Shown here one piece after another: positions 53,064 through 63,937 of a stretch of 64,000 bases of DNA (positions are counted from its first letter, which is position 1; every line of letters begins with the position of its first letter). Origin of the DNA: Mesomycoplasma ovipneumoniae (GTDB lineage Bacteria; Bacillota_I; Bacilli_A; Mycoplasmatales; Metamycoplasmataceae); the NCBI RefSeq assembly GCF_024758565.1, contig NZ_CP079199.1:549501-613500 (forward strand), given 5' to 3'. The notes below the pieces were generated by a model, which did not search any database, had not been told where the DNA came from, and saw nothing but the letters and a program-made list of their open reading frames with translations. The position numbers were made by a program, and so were the translations under genes.

Positions 53064-54548
53064 TTATACGTGGTTTTTGTCTGGTCATTTTTTCTTTTTT
53101 TCTTCTTCATATTTATCTAAATAATTGTTTTTTAAATCCTCAATTAGTTCAAGACGGCTAATGTTTTTATCAAAAACGATATTTTTATTTTTAGGAAAAG
53201 CCAGGATTTGGAAAGCCACTTTTTCAAAACTAGAATCAGGACTTATAGTAAAATTTAGTGTTAAATCTGTTTCAAAAATTGTTGTCAAAAAAATATTATT
53301 ATTTTCTGTTTTTCTAAGAACCAATTTTTCTCATTCCACGTTTGTTGGAAAATTATTAGGAACCGATATAGGGTGAGCGGGTTCTTTTAAAGATGGCCAA
53401 TAACCAATTCGCTCCCAAGTTTCGTAAATAAATATATTGTTATTTTTTAGAAATTCATCAAGTTTTTCTCTGTTTAGAAATTTTTGCTCAAAATCAGAAA
53501 TTAAATCATTTTGGTCAAGTTTTAATTTAGGATTTAATTTTAAAATTCGATCAATAATTGTTGTCTTAAATTCGTCAATATTTTTAATAATTGCATGTTT
53601 TTTTGGTAAAAAACTGTTAGATCAAGGATTAATTTTATTTGTAATTAAATCAAGAATTTTTGGCTTTAAAGTTTTAATATTATTAATTCTTTGGCTAAAA
53701 TGGATAATATCAAACATAAAAGAGGGGTAAGAACCGCTAATCTCGTTTTTTGACAAATTGTACTTTTTTGCGAGTTTATTATAAATTTTTCTAGCTTCTG
53801 TTTCAATTAATATTTTCTTCTTTTCATAATCTATAATTTTATCATTATCACCAGCATAAATTTTTTCATCAATATCCCTAAAGGTGATTGTTTTATTTTT
53901 AGGGTAGACTATAACATTAAAAAAAGGCGAATCATCAAAAACTACAGTGCGTTGAACTAACTCTCCTTCTTTAACAAAATCTGGTACAAATCTTGTTGCT
54001 ATAATGTTTGAAGAACCATTTTCTTCAAAATAATAGTAGGTAACACGAGTTGGACTTGAATATCTGATACGTTCGCGTATTATAATATTATTTTTTTCTA
54101 AGACTTTTTCAAGAAGTTCTCCTTTTAGAAATTTGTCTTCAAATTCTGACTTGAGTTCAGAAGTATTTATTTTGGCAAAATTAGGATTATTTTTTATAAT
54201 TTCTTCAGTTCTATCAACAATATTTTTTTGAAATTGTTCGAGGTTTTCAATTGTTATTCTACTTTGTTCGCCAAGGAATAAAAATTTGTCCCTCTGCTTT
54301 TCGGGTTGATTATAAAACAGATTTAAGGCTGAAAAAGTTCCGTTTTTTGCATTAAATTCTTCATAATGCTTTGCTAGTAAATTTAAAAAATAGTGAGAAT
54401 TGTAATTTTGGGGATTGTTAATTCCGTCATCTTTGTTAAAAATTTGTTTATTAATAAAAGTAATTAAATTTCCGCAGGAAGTTAAAAAAAACGCCGGAAT
54501 TAAAAGGGTTGTTCCCAAAAATTTAGTTAGAATTAGTTTATTTTTCAT
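53064..54548 (-). CDS. Lipoprotein with two internal homologous domains, copy 1
   Basis: 494 codons from ATG 54548 to TAA 53064-53066, TGA as Trp. Lipobox LTSC, Cys at residue 25. Residues about 101-226 and 323-463 are repeats of one another: FQKNIVDR matches FKTTIIDR, EFEDKFL matches DFEQKFL, EKNNIII matches KNNNIFI, and VIVYPKNKTITF matches ILAFPKNKNIVF. Starts inside the 3' end of the S8 protease gene (11-base overlap), so both are made together. Surface protein; family not recognised. A close copy is at 57072. Confidence 0.8.
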
Positions 54549-56637
54549 TATTAACCAAATAAGAAAGTGCTAATTTATCTTCAACAGAATTATCAAAAGT
54601 TACAGATTTAAATTTTTTGACATAAAGCCGGTAGTAGCCTGATTTTTCTGCTTTAAAATTGATTAATTCATCATTGCTTTTAGAACTTGTTGACCAAGAA
54701 ACATCAACTCAATTATTATTTGAATCAAGTTTTTGCAAATATAAATCATAATCTGAAACAAAATTGCCATTTTGATTTTCTTTAGTAGCTTCTAGCTTTA
54801 AACGTTCAGAATTAATATGTGTTTCAGATCATTTGTCAAAGTCATTTTTATGTTGGTTCATCTTAGATTTTGCATCTAAAATAGCAGCGGCGCCTGCAAC
54901 TGGTAAACCAATCGGAGTAAAAGGTGTTAAAAATCATCATCAACTTACGTAGTTGCTCTTGTCAGGAGCAGCTACTTTATTTTTTAAAAGACCAGCATTA
55001 AACATTCAAGACAAAGAAGCCTTAATTTTGTTGTTTGAATTTACTCAGAATGGTTTACTAGTAAAAATTATTTCATGGTCTGATTTTTTTTGGTCACTAA
55101 TAAAGTAGGTATTTTCACTAGCTTTTAACATATTTTTAAAATCGGGAGTGCCTGAGCCATATTTTTCAAAATAACCACTTCGCTTTATAATTAAATCGCT
55201 ATAATTTGGGGAAATTGCCGAAGCAGATAAAATCGCTTTTAATGCTATTAGTCTATTATCATCATTATCTAAATTTGGTTTTTCTCTTAGGAATGTTGAT
55301 ATTAAACCAGTGACAATAGGGGCAGCAAAACTAGTTCCTCTAACAAAACGATCCTTAAAATTAGTAACAGGATTATAAATCCGTCCGGGAGCGACGACTA
55401 AAGGTTTAGCCAATTCATAATATTCTTGCCCAGTTTTATAATTTGAATAGTCAGCAATTTTGTTTTTCGCAATTTTTCAAGGCTCAGAATTATCATCGAG
55501 TGCGCCAACAACTATAGAATTTAAAGATAAACTTTTCTTATCTATTCAAGGGTGATCCACAATTTTCCCATCGTTTCTTTCCCTTGCACCGTTACCAGCT
55601 GCAAAAACGTTAATAACACCATATTTTCTTGCTAAAAAATCAAGAAAAAAGGCGTCTTCTTTATAATCGTAAAAGTCTTTTCCTACCCCACCATAACTGT
55701 GATTTATTACCCTAACATTATTGGTTTCAACCATTCATTCAATTGCTTTTTGTCATTGGCTGTGAGTAGTATATATAGACAAATAGGAAGTTGACTTGGT
55801 ATCAATGCCTAGTTTACTACCTAATATTAATGATACTAAAGTTGAATGATATGGTTCGTTTTCATCATACTTCGTTGTAATTGGTTTAATTCACTTATTA
55901 GTAGATCCCAAGTCGTTAATATGAATGTTATTATCATTAAAATAACTCTTAAAATCATAGTTAAATTCATCCTCAACTTCAATTGCACCAACTTTTGTTT
56001 GTGGTGTTTTATAAGTTGATTTATCCTTTTTAGCCTGTTCTTCAAAATTAACAATCTTAATATTTTTTGACATTGATTCTTTAAACTTGTCAATTCGACT
56101 TTTAGGTAAATATTTAGTTAAATAAAAGTTGTAACCATTTAGAAATTGATCATTATAATGAAACCAACTTAAAGGCTTTGTTTTTTTATTTCCTTCATTT
56201 TTATATACGATGTAACGACTAATGAACGAGTTTTCTATTGAATTTTTTACAAAAAACTCTCTATCATTCTCGGTATCAAAATAAAACCATACAATTGGTA
56301 ATATTTCACTGCTCTTAGCTTCTTTGAATTTTAATCTTGATTTTTCTATTTTTTTAATAAATTCAAGATTAAAATTACTGATTTCTTTAGAATCAGTACT
56401 CAAGAAATCAGGGTTTAACAATAGTTTTAATTCGAATTGATTATCAAAATCATCAATTTTTGACGAGCTACTTAACTGTTTGGCAAAAGGCTCTCTTATA
56501 TCAATTTTATTACTAAAATTTGAAGAATATCAATATTTTTTAGTATCAAAATTTATAAGAAAAGAGTGATATATTAAAAAAATTGATGGTCAAAACAGCA
56601 ATAATAAAATTATTTTTTTAAATTTCGCTAATTTCAT
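54538..56637 (-). CDS. S8 (subtilisin-family) serine protease, membrane-anchored
   Basis: 699 codons from ATG 56637 to TAA 54538-54540, about ten TGA Trp. One hydrophobic N-terminal anchor (about residues 8-24), no lipobox. An N-terminal region of about 210 residues precedes the S8 domain. Catalytic-site motifs: VGAIEVEDEF (about 216-225; Glu220 sits where Asp is usual, Asp223 is near), YHSTLVSLILG (His264), AAGNG (oxyanion Asn349) and GTSFAAP (Ser436). A hydrophobic stretch and a C-terminal domain of about 150 residues follow. Anchored outside, it probably processes surface or host proteins; the overlapping lipoprotein gene may encode its partner. TATAAT at 56669-56674. Confidence 0.9.
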
Positions 56638-57071
56638 TTTTCGCACCTAATTAAAATTATTTATAAAAATTATAACATGTTTTGGCTTTTTAATTTAATT
56701 ATATTCGTTTTGATATCACTTTAATTTTTTTATTGAAAACCCGACTTCTACTTTTAAATAAATATTTTATCATTATACTTTTATTAACAAATTATTACTA
56801 ATAATCATGACCTTTATTTATTAATAATTTTCAATATTCTAAAAAATTTTAAAATTCTCACAATAAATTATTGACCTTTTGCCATAAAAAAGAAAATAAA
56901 ATTGACCCTAACCCTTAAAAGTTACTTATCATATAAAAACCCAAGTTTTATATTAGGGAAATTATTTGTGGAAACTTTTTAAAACAACATGCTAGAGAAA
57001 AATAACAAAAGGGGTACAATTAGAATTATAGATAAAAAACTAATTGCCTGATTTTTTCTACTAATTTAAAC
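56638..57071. promoter_or_regulatory. Spacer with S8 protease promoter and duplicated trailer
   Basis: Holds the minus-strand TATAAT at 56669-56674 for the protease. Near 57034-57071 there is a copy of the sequence that also follows lipoprotein copy 1 (AAAAAACTAATTG, then TGATTTTTTCTACTAATTT). The rest is AT-rich without genes. Confidence 0.5.
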
Positions 57072-58553
57072 TTATACATAGTTTTTTACTTTTTGTTTGT
57101 CTTTTTCTTCATACTTATCTAAATAATTGTTTTTTAAGTCCTCAATTAGTTCAAGTCGACTAACGTTTTTATCAAAAACAATATTTTTATCCTTAGGAAA
57201 AGCCAAGATTTGGAAAGCAACTTTATCAAAACTAGATGCAGGACTTCTAACAAAATTTAGTGTTAAATCCGTTTTAAAAATTGTTGTCAAAAAAATATTA
57301 TTACCTTCTGTTTTTCTAAGAAGTATTTTTTCTCATTCAACTCTTTTTGGATAATTATTAGGATCCGGTATACTATGGGGAACCCATCTTCAAAATGATT
57401 CATAACCCATTCGTTCCCAAGTTTCGTAAATAAAAATATTATTATTTTTTAGAAATTCATCAAGTTTTTCGCCGTTTAGAAATTTTTGTTCAAAATCAGA
57501 AATTAAATCATTTTGGTCAATTTTTAATTTAGGATCTAATTTTAAAATTCGGTCAATAATTGTTTTCTTAAATTCGTCAATATTTTTAATAATTGCGTGT
57601 TTTTTGGGTAAAAAACTGTTAGATCAAGGGTTAATTTTATCTGTAATTAAATCAAGAATTTTTGGCTTTAAAGTTTTAATATTATTAATTTCTTGGCTAA
57701 AATCGATAATAATAGACATAAAAGAGGGGGAAGAAGAGCTAATCTTGTTTTTTGGCAAATTGTACTTTTTTGCTAGTTTATTATAAATTTTTCTAACTTC
57801 TCTTTCAATTAATATTTTCAATTCTTTCTGTTCTTCATAATCTATAATGTTATCGCCGGTGTAAATTCCTCCGTCAATATCCCTAAAGGTGATTGTTTTA
57901 TTTTTAGGGTAGACTATAACATTAAAAAAAGGCGAATCATCAAAAACCACAGTGGGTTGTTTTAATTCTCCTTCTATAACATAATCTGGTGTAATTCTTG
58001 TGGCTGTAATGTTTGAAAAACCATTTTCTTCAAAATAATAGTAGGTAACACGAGTTGACATTCAATATCCGCCAGCTTCTCCTATTATAATATTATTTTT
58101 TTCTAATACTTTTTCAAGAGGCTCTCCCTTTAGAAATTTGTCTTCAAATTCTGACTTGAGTTCAGAAGTATTAACATTAGCGAAATTGGGATTATTTTTT
58201 ATAATTTCATCAACTCTATCAATAATATTTTTTTGAAATTGTTCTAAGTTTTCAATTGTAGTTTCACCTTGTTTACCAAGGAATAAATATCTGCCCCGTT
58301 GTTTTTCGGGTTGATTATAAAACAGATGTAAGGCTGAAAAAGTACCGTTTTTTACATTAAATTCTTCATAATGTTTCGCTAGCAAATTTAAAAAATAGTA
58401 AGAATCGTAATTTTTTGGATTGTTAATTCCGTCATCTTTGTTAAAAATTTGTTTAGTAAGAAAAGTAATTAAATTTCCGCAGGAAGTTAAAAAAAATGCT
58501 GGAATTAAAAGGGTTGTTCCCAAAAATTTAGTAAGAATTAGTTTATTTTTCAT
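57072..58553 (-). CDS. Lipoprotein with two internal homologous domains, copy 2
   Basis: 493 codons from ATG 58553 (second of ATG ATG, matching the start of copy 1) to TAA 57072-57074; TGA 58062 and others are Trp. Same lipobox LTSC and same two-domain plan as copy 1, with many substitutions. These cluster in places such as the segment after NNIII (GEAGGYW against RERIRYS) and ATRITPDYVIEGELKQP against ATRFVPDFVKEGELVQR. Lies 434 bases from the S8 gene start. Its own protease partner upstream has decayed to a fragment. Confidence 0.8.
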
Positions 58554-58556
58554 CAT

Positions 58557-58825
58557 TAACCAAATAAGAAAGTGCTAATTTATCATCAACAGAATTATCA
58601 ACAGTTACAGATTTAAATTTTTTGATATAAATTCGATAGTAGCGGATTTTTCTGATTTCTTTTAGTCTCCAATAAAGTAATTATTTTCACTATCTTTTAA
58701 CATATTTTTAAAATTAGGAGTGCCTGACCGATATTTTTCAAAATAACCAATTTTGCTTTTGGTTAAATCACTATGATCTGCAAAAATTGCCAAAACAGAT
58801 AAAATTGCTTGCTGCCTTCATCATA
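58557..58825 (-). pseudogene. Remnant of a second S8 protease gene
   Basis: Matches two separate parts of the intact S8 gene. 58557-58655 matches its last about 30 codons (ending LALSYLVN). 58665-58815 matches the segment after the catalytic Ser (LKAILS ... YFEKYGSGTPDFKNMLK), with the interval deleted and frames broken. A Shine-Dalgarno (AAGGAG) and ATG ATG near 58822 now lead into this remnant and stop after 17 codons. It shows that the protease-lipoprotein pair was once duplicated. Confidence 0.85.
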
Positions 58826-59002
58826 TTCTCCTTATAATTTTGTTCTTATATTTTTAACAAATTATATCATAATCTTTAAAAGGAAGAAAGCAAAAAATAA
58901 AAAAATATAATTTCATCATATTTTGCAAAAAAATTATATTTTTTTATTTTAACAGTTGGCTATATTTATAAATTAACAAATTTATATAGAAAATAATTAA
59001 TC

Positions 59003-59506
59003 CTATAAAATTCCAATGACATCATTTAGATCAAAAAATCCAAAATCCCTGCTGTCGCTACTGTTTTCCAAATTATCACCAACAGCAAAAAATTTATTTT
59101 CAGGCACTATTCCATCGAATAAAAAAGTCGCGCTTTTGATAAATTCTGCAACTTTTTTATCATTTATGTAAATTTCATTATCTTTAACAGTTATTTTATC
59201 GCCTGGCAGTCCCAAAATCCTTTTAATTAAAACTATTTCTTTGTAATTAAAGGCGACAATATCGTTTCTTTTTGGTGATTTTACCCTATTAATAAAAATT
59301 TTTTGCCCGTGTTGAAGAGTTGGGAACATCGAGTTACCTTCAACATCAACTAACCTAAAAATAAAGGTAAAAAGAACAAAAACTGTTACGGCAATTGAAA
59401 ACGCTAAAGTCAACAAACCAAATAAAAACGTTTTTTTATTAAAAAATTTTTTCTTTGGTTTTTCAGTTACAAAATTATTTTTTTCCATAGTTAAATCATT
59501 TTTCAT
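59003..59506 (-). CDS. sipS: Signal peptidase I
   Basis: 167 codons. One N-terminal membrane helix (about residues 28-52), then box B VEGNSMFPTL (catalytic Ser about 59), box D IVLIKRILGLPGD (catalytic Lys about 95), and box E GDNLENSSDSRDFG. This is the short Gram-positive type. Cleaves signal peptides of Sec substrates on the outer face of the membrane. Several mycoplasmas lack a recognisable version, but members of this clade have one. Ends close to the S8 remnant; downstream of rluB on the same strand. Confidence 0.93.
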   Translation of the reverse strand: MKNDLTMEKNNFVTEKPKKKFFNKKTFLFGLLTLAFSIAVTVFVLFTFIFRLVDVEGNSMFPTLQHGQKIFINRVKSPKRNDIVAFNYKEIVLIKRILGLPGDKITVKDNEIYINDKKVAEFIKSATFLFDGIVPENKFFAVGDNLENSSDSRDFGFFDLNDVIGIL

Positions 59507-59561
59507 TTAAGTATTACACGAATAATTATATATAATAGTTGCTTAGCTAAAATTTAATTTG

Positions 59562-60260
59562 TTAAAAAATATTCTTTAGTGACAAAATTTCGGCTTGAGA
59601 CAACTTGCGTTTTTCACCTGGCTTTAAATTTCCAAGTTCAATAGTAGCAAAACTTAATCTTCGGAGCATAAGTACTTTTTTGGAAACAGAGATAAAAATT
59701 TTTTTAACATGATGGTTGGAACCTTGTCAAATTTTGACAATATATGTCCGTGAGGCAACTTTTTGAACTTTTTGAACAGATTTTACATTATCTAAATAAA
59801 TTTCATTGTTATTCAAAAAATTGATTTCCTCATCATTTAAATTAAAATCAGTTTTGACTAAATATGTTCTCTGAATTTTTGAACTAGGATGAAGTAATTT
59901 ATTGCTAGTTTCGCCATCATTTGTTACTAAAATTAGTCCAGTTGTTTCAAAATCCAACCGTCCTACTGGAAACAAATAGGAATTTTTATCAAAAAATTCC
60001 ATTATTGTCGGCCTATTTTGTGGATCAGTTCGACTTGTAATATAATTTTTTGGTTTGTTTAGCGCATACCAGACGATTTTTGGTTTTTTATTTATTTTTT
60101 GACCGTCAAACTCAACAACATCAAGGTCAGAAATTTTTTGACCTATTTGTGCAAATTGGCCATTAATTTTTATTCGTTTTTCATTGATTAATATTTCGGC
60201 TTTTCGTCTGGAAGCAATTCCCATTTGTGATAAAAATTTATGAATTCTAACTGTTTTCAT
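59562..60260 (-). CDS. rluB: 23S rRNA pseudouridine synthase of the RluB/RsuA family
   Basis: 232 codons to TAA 59562-59564; TGA 59727 is Trp. S4 domain at residues 1-50 (IHKFLSQMGIASRRKAEILI), catalytic GRLDFETTGLILVTNDG (Asp about 98), KTYLVKT-type strand region RTYLVKTDF, and C-terminal LRRLSFATIELGNLKPGE. Makes pseudouridine in 23S rRNA near helix 89 if it is RluB; RsuA-type on 16S is the alternative. Overlaps sufU by 14 bases. Confidence 0.9.
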
Positions 60261-60669
60261 GATTTTTAATTTGTTTTTGTAACAAAAACAAAGGAATACT
60301 AATACAAATTACTCGGTTTGGGTGACTTTTAACCATAAAAAGCGCATTTAAATCTTCTAAAATTGGGATAATTTTTTGAGATTTAATCATTTCTTCATAA
60401 TTTTCAAGCAAAATTTGCGCTTCATTTATGGTTTTATTAATTAAAATTTTTTCAAATAAATAACAACTTGCGAGCAAAAGAGCGCAACCTGAAGCGCAAA
60501 ATTGTATTTTTTTAATTTTTTGCCCAATAATTTCTAAGTCTAACTGCGCCCAATCATCACAGTTATTATTCATTTCAGAGTTTGTTGACTTACAAATTCG
60601 TTTTTTTTCTTTGAATTTTTCATTAGCATCGACAATAATATTTCGTCGAATAATAAAATCATTATACAA
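60247..60669 (-). CDS. sufU: SufU/IscU-like Fe-S cluster scaffold or sulfur acceptor
   Basis: 140 codons from TTG 60669, which overlaps the sufS end by 8 bases. The three Cys of SufU are present: NNNCDDW (about residue 37), CASGCALLLAS (about 58-62), RVICISIPL (about 122), with the Asp after the first Cys. SufU takes persulfide sulfur from SufS. Part of the tight group nusB-tlyA-sufS-sufU-rluB. In mycoplasmas the pair is often the only Fe-S machinery and also feeds tRNA thiolation. Confidence 0.88.
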   Translation of the reverse strand: MYNDFIIRRNIIVDANEKFKEKKRICKSTNSEMNNNCDDWAQLDLEIIGQKIKKIQFCASGCALLLASCYLFEKILINKTINEAQILLENYEEMIKSQKIIPILEDLNALFMVKSHPNRVICISIPLFLLQKQIKNHENS

Positions 60670-61807
60670 AATCTAAAAACCTCTTTTCTTCTAAGTTGGC
60701 AATCAAGTTGTCAATATCAGCAAAATCATTATAAAAACCAAGCGAAACTCTGATGAAACTATCATTTTTTAGTACTTTTTTTAGTAACGGAACACAAAAA
60801 TTCCCACTTCGCACATAAATATCGTTATTTCCTAGGTACGATGCAACATCTTGAGCGCTAAAACCTTTGATATTGAAAATTACAATATGGTCGCCTTTTT
60901 TAGAAAAAATTTCAATATCATCAATTTTTTCTAATTTTTCATATAAATAATCGGCCAAAATTCTAATTTTTTTATAAATTGTTTCAATTCCGATTTTATT
61001 TATAAAATCAATAGCGGCATTTAAGCCCCAAATTGCAGCAAAATTTAGTGTTCCTGCTTCAAATTTGCGATAATCATTATAAAAAAGCAAATTTTTGTTG
61101 TCAAATTTTCTAATTATTCCCCCTCCAAATTTTACAGGTTCTAGTTCTTCCATCAAATAATTTTTTATTGCAAGCACACCTAATCCAGTTGGGCCGTAAA
61201 ATTTATTAGAACTAAAAGCCAATGCGTGGCAAAAATTCATACTAACTTTTTGAAAGTTTATTGATTGTGTTGCATCATTTATTACAAAAGCGCAGTTTTT
61301 TAAAGCTTTTTCTCAAATTTTAGCTAAATCTAGATCAACTAAAATTGAATTATTCGCTTGGCTTAAAGCAATAATAGCTGTTTTTGGTGAAATTTTGTCA
61401 ATTATTTTTGTGCTATAAACAATTTTTGCGCCCACCTTTTGAGCAATTTTGACTCAAACAAGTAAATTTGAAGAATGATTTAAAGGTGACAACAAAATTT
61501 CATCTCCCTTTCTTATGAATTTTTTAATCATGTTGGCAAAAAGATTTATCGATTCTGTTGTTCCAGAAGTAAAAATAATTTCATCGGGAAGACCATCAAT
61601 TAATTTTGCAATTTTTTCACGAGTTTGATTTAAAATCTGTAAATTTTCAAAGGCGATTTTTGAATTTGATGAGTGTGTATTAACAGCACAATTTGTGTAA
61701 AAATGGTTAATTTTTTCAATTACAGATATTGGTTTTTGCGTCATTGCGGCAGAATCTAAATAAGTTACCTTATTTAAAAAAGGGAAAAACTGTTTATAAT
61801 TAGTCAT
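60662..61807 (-). CDS. sufS: Cysteine desulfurase, SufS type
   Basis: 381 codons from ATG 61807; TGA as Trp at several sites. PLP enzyme: YLDSAAMTQKP start, FTSGTTESINLF, NHSSNLLVW (His stacking on PLP), SSNKFYGPTGLGVL (PLP Lys about 194), and RSGNFCVPLL (catalytic Cys about 339). Strips sulfur from Cys to hand to SufU. Overlaps tlyA by 8 bases upstream and sufU by 8 downstream, so translation is coupled. Confidence 0.94.
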
Positions 61808-62513
61808 TTTTCTTGATAAAATGCAAAAAATACTCTATATTTTTTGATTTTAGTCCTTTAATTGGTGATTTAGTTGAATTAACAAAATCAAAGTCGTTTT
61901 TAGCAAATTCAACAAGTCTGTTAATTAAAAACTCATGAAATTCAGGTAAAACATAACCGCCTTTTTGGACATATTTTGAGCTAGCCTCAAATTGAGGTTT
62001 AAATAAAGCAATAAAACTTTGCCCTTTTTTTAACAAATTTTTTACAACACTAACAACAATTTTAAGACTAATAAAGGAAACATCGCAAACAATTATGTCG
62101 ATTTTTTCATCAAAAAAATCGCTTGTAATATATTTAATGTTGGTTTTTTCTTTTACTGAAACTCTAGGATCAATTCTTAAAGAATAATCTAATTGGTTCA
62201 AACCTGAATCAAGAGCAAAAACTTTTTTTGCGCCTTTTTGAAGGCAAATTTGTGTAAAACCACCTTTAGAAGACCCAATGTCTAGAACAATTTTGTCATT
62301 AAAATCAAGTCCAAATTTTTCGTAAGCTCAAAGCAGTTTTATGGCGCCGCGTGAGACATATTTTTCTTTTATTTCAACTGTCACTTGGTCTAAATTTTTA
62401 ATTTTATATGCTGGAAGAAGGCATATTTTATTATTGACTTTTACATGACCAGTTTTAATTAATGACTCGGCTTTTTCAAAACCCATGCTTAGAATTTTAC
62501 TAAGTAGGTTCAT
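61800..62513 (-). CDS. tlyA: TlyA-family rRNA 2'-O-methyltransferase or hemolysin-like protein
   Basis: 237 codons from ATG 62513 (SD AAGGAGATGG) to TAA. N-terminal S4 RNA-binding domain (residues 1-55), YVSRGAIKLLWAYEKF, then an FtsJ-like SAM domain with VLDIGSSKGGFTQICLQKGAKKV (about 77-99) in two motifs, SFISLK and LFKPQFEAS. The K-D-K-E tetrad of 2'-O-methyltransferases appears intact. Relatives methylate 16S and 23S rRNA; a haemolytic role is doubtful. Confidence 0.88.
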
Positions 62514-62909
62514 TTATTTCCATCTCCTTAAAATTTCAATGATTTTGATATTAAAATTTGGATCACTTTTTATTCATTCAAGCGATAAATTGTTAAAAGC
62601 GTCTCTTCGACGGTCTTCAAAGTCGAATAATTTTTGTCTGAATTTAAATCTTTGTAGGTAAATTTGTCAACTATAAAACAAAAAAATTGCTAAATTTTTA
62701 TGAATTCTTAAGTTTGTAAGTAAATTTAAGTTTAAAAACTGCTTCATACATGAAATTCAATTTTCAACTTTGTAAATATTATTAACTAATTTTAAATCAA
62801 GTTGAGCACATTGTTGATTTGAAACACTAATTTCTAAAATTTTTGAAAGGTTATAAAATAAGAATTTAAATTTTTTTCCAAGTATTTTTTTATATTTTCA
62901 AAATTTCAC
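62514..62909 (-). CDS. Hypothetical protein between nusB and tlyA, GTG start
   Basis: About 131 codons; frame ends with TAA 62514-62516 directly before the tlyA ATG, and reads four TGA as Trp. No ATG in frame; GTG 62909 is the best start, but no Shine-Dalgarno precedes it. Basic and Leu/Phe-rich, Trp four times, ending DRRRDAFNNLSLEWIK...ILRRWK. No motif I recognise. Its place inside a tight operon and its contribution of the tlyA SD argue that it is real. Confidence 0.6.
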
Positions 62910-62940
62910 CTCAATTTTGATATGATTTTTTATTTCATGT

Positions 62941-63735
62941 TTATTTTTGAGGTCTAAGAAGATTCTTGTTTTCATAATAATTGTATACTTTTTGCAAAAC
63001 AGCATTTACAAAGCTAAATTCATCGCCACCTTCAATGCTAAAAATTTTAGTGATTTCAATAGCCTCATTAAAAATAATTCGGCGAGGTTGGAAAAATAAT
63101 TCAGCAGCCCCCAAAAGCAAAATTGATCGAATTAATGGCAATATTCTATCTCAACTTCAATTAGATTTTAACTGTAATGTAATAACTTTTTTCAAAAAAA
63201 CATAATTTTTCTTGACAAAAGTAAGAATTTTTAACTGATCAAAAGTCACTTCAAAATATTTATTTTTTATTTCATCAATGTCAATATTTTGATCAAAAAG
63301 TTGTGAGCCATAAATAATTGAAATATTAGCCATTCTTTTAATTCGCTGTTTGGATAGACTTTGGAACTCAAGACACTGATTTTCATCGAGGGCTTCAGAG
63401 TTTTTAAGATGCTTATTTTGGTGATTTATTGACTCACTATTTGAGCAAAAAGCTCGATTTTCATAGGTTATTTTCGTTAAATTACTGTTGTGTTGACAAC
63501 TTGGAGCTCTCAAGATGTCTGAGTGTGTTAGGCCGTCTTCAGTTTCATTTTGACTTAAATTATCAAGCAAATTTTTAGTACTATAGCAGTCGAGCGAACT
63601 TTCAAAAAGAGAGCGTTGCTTTTGTAAAACGTGCGCAAATTCCTTTGCTTCTGGATCAAAATAATGATGAGTATTTTTTTTCTTATTCCTATATTTTTGA
63701 TTTTTTGGTGAATATTTGTTGTTTAAATGATTCAT
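62941..63735 (-). CDS. nusB: NusB-like antitermination factor with long N-terminal extension
   Basis: 264 codons from ATG 63735 to TAA 62941-62943; two TGA Trp near 63145-63157. Residues about 130-264 match NusB: QRIKRMANISIIYGSQLF, the WSWDRILPLIRSILLLGAAELFF helix pair in two parts, IIFNEAIEITKIF and FVNAVLQKVYNYY. The first 125 residues are an unusual polar extension rich in Asn, Gln, Ser and His, with several Cys. NusB joins NusE/S10 on boxA RNA for rRNA antitermination. First full gene of the minus-strand group that runs to rluB. Confidence 0.88.
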
Positions 63736-63937
63736 TTTATTCCACTTTTTTGCTTTTGCTGGCTAGATAATTGAGTTTAAATCTGACTAATTATAAAAAA
63801 ATAATAAATTATACTTTAAATTTAATAAAATTTTATCATTTTTCAATATATTAAAAAGAACTTATAGCAATTATTTAGTCCTTTTTTGGAAAAATTCTGA
63901 AATTAAAATATTAAAAACTAGTAAGTTTAGGGAATAA

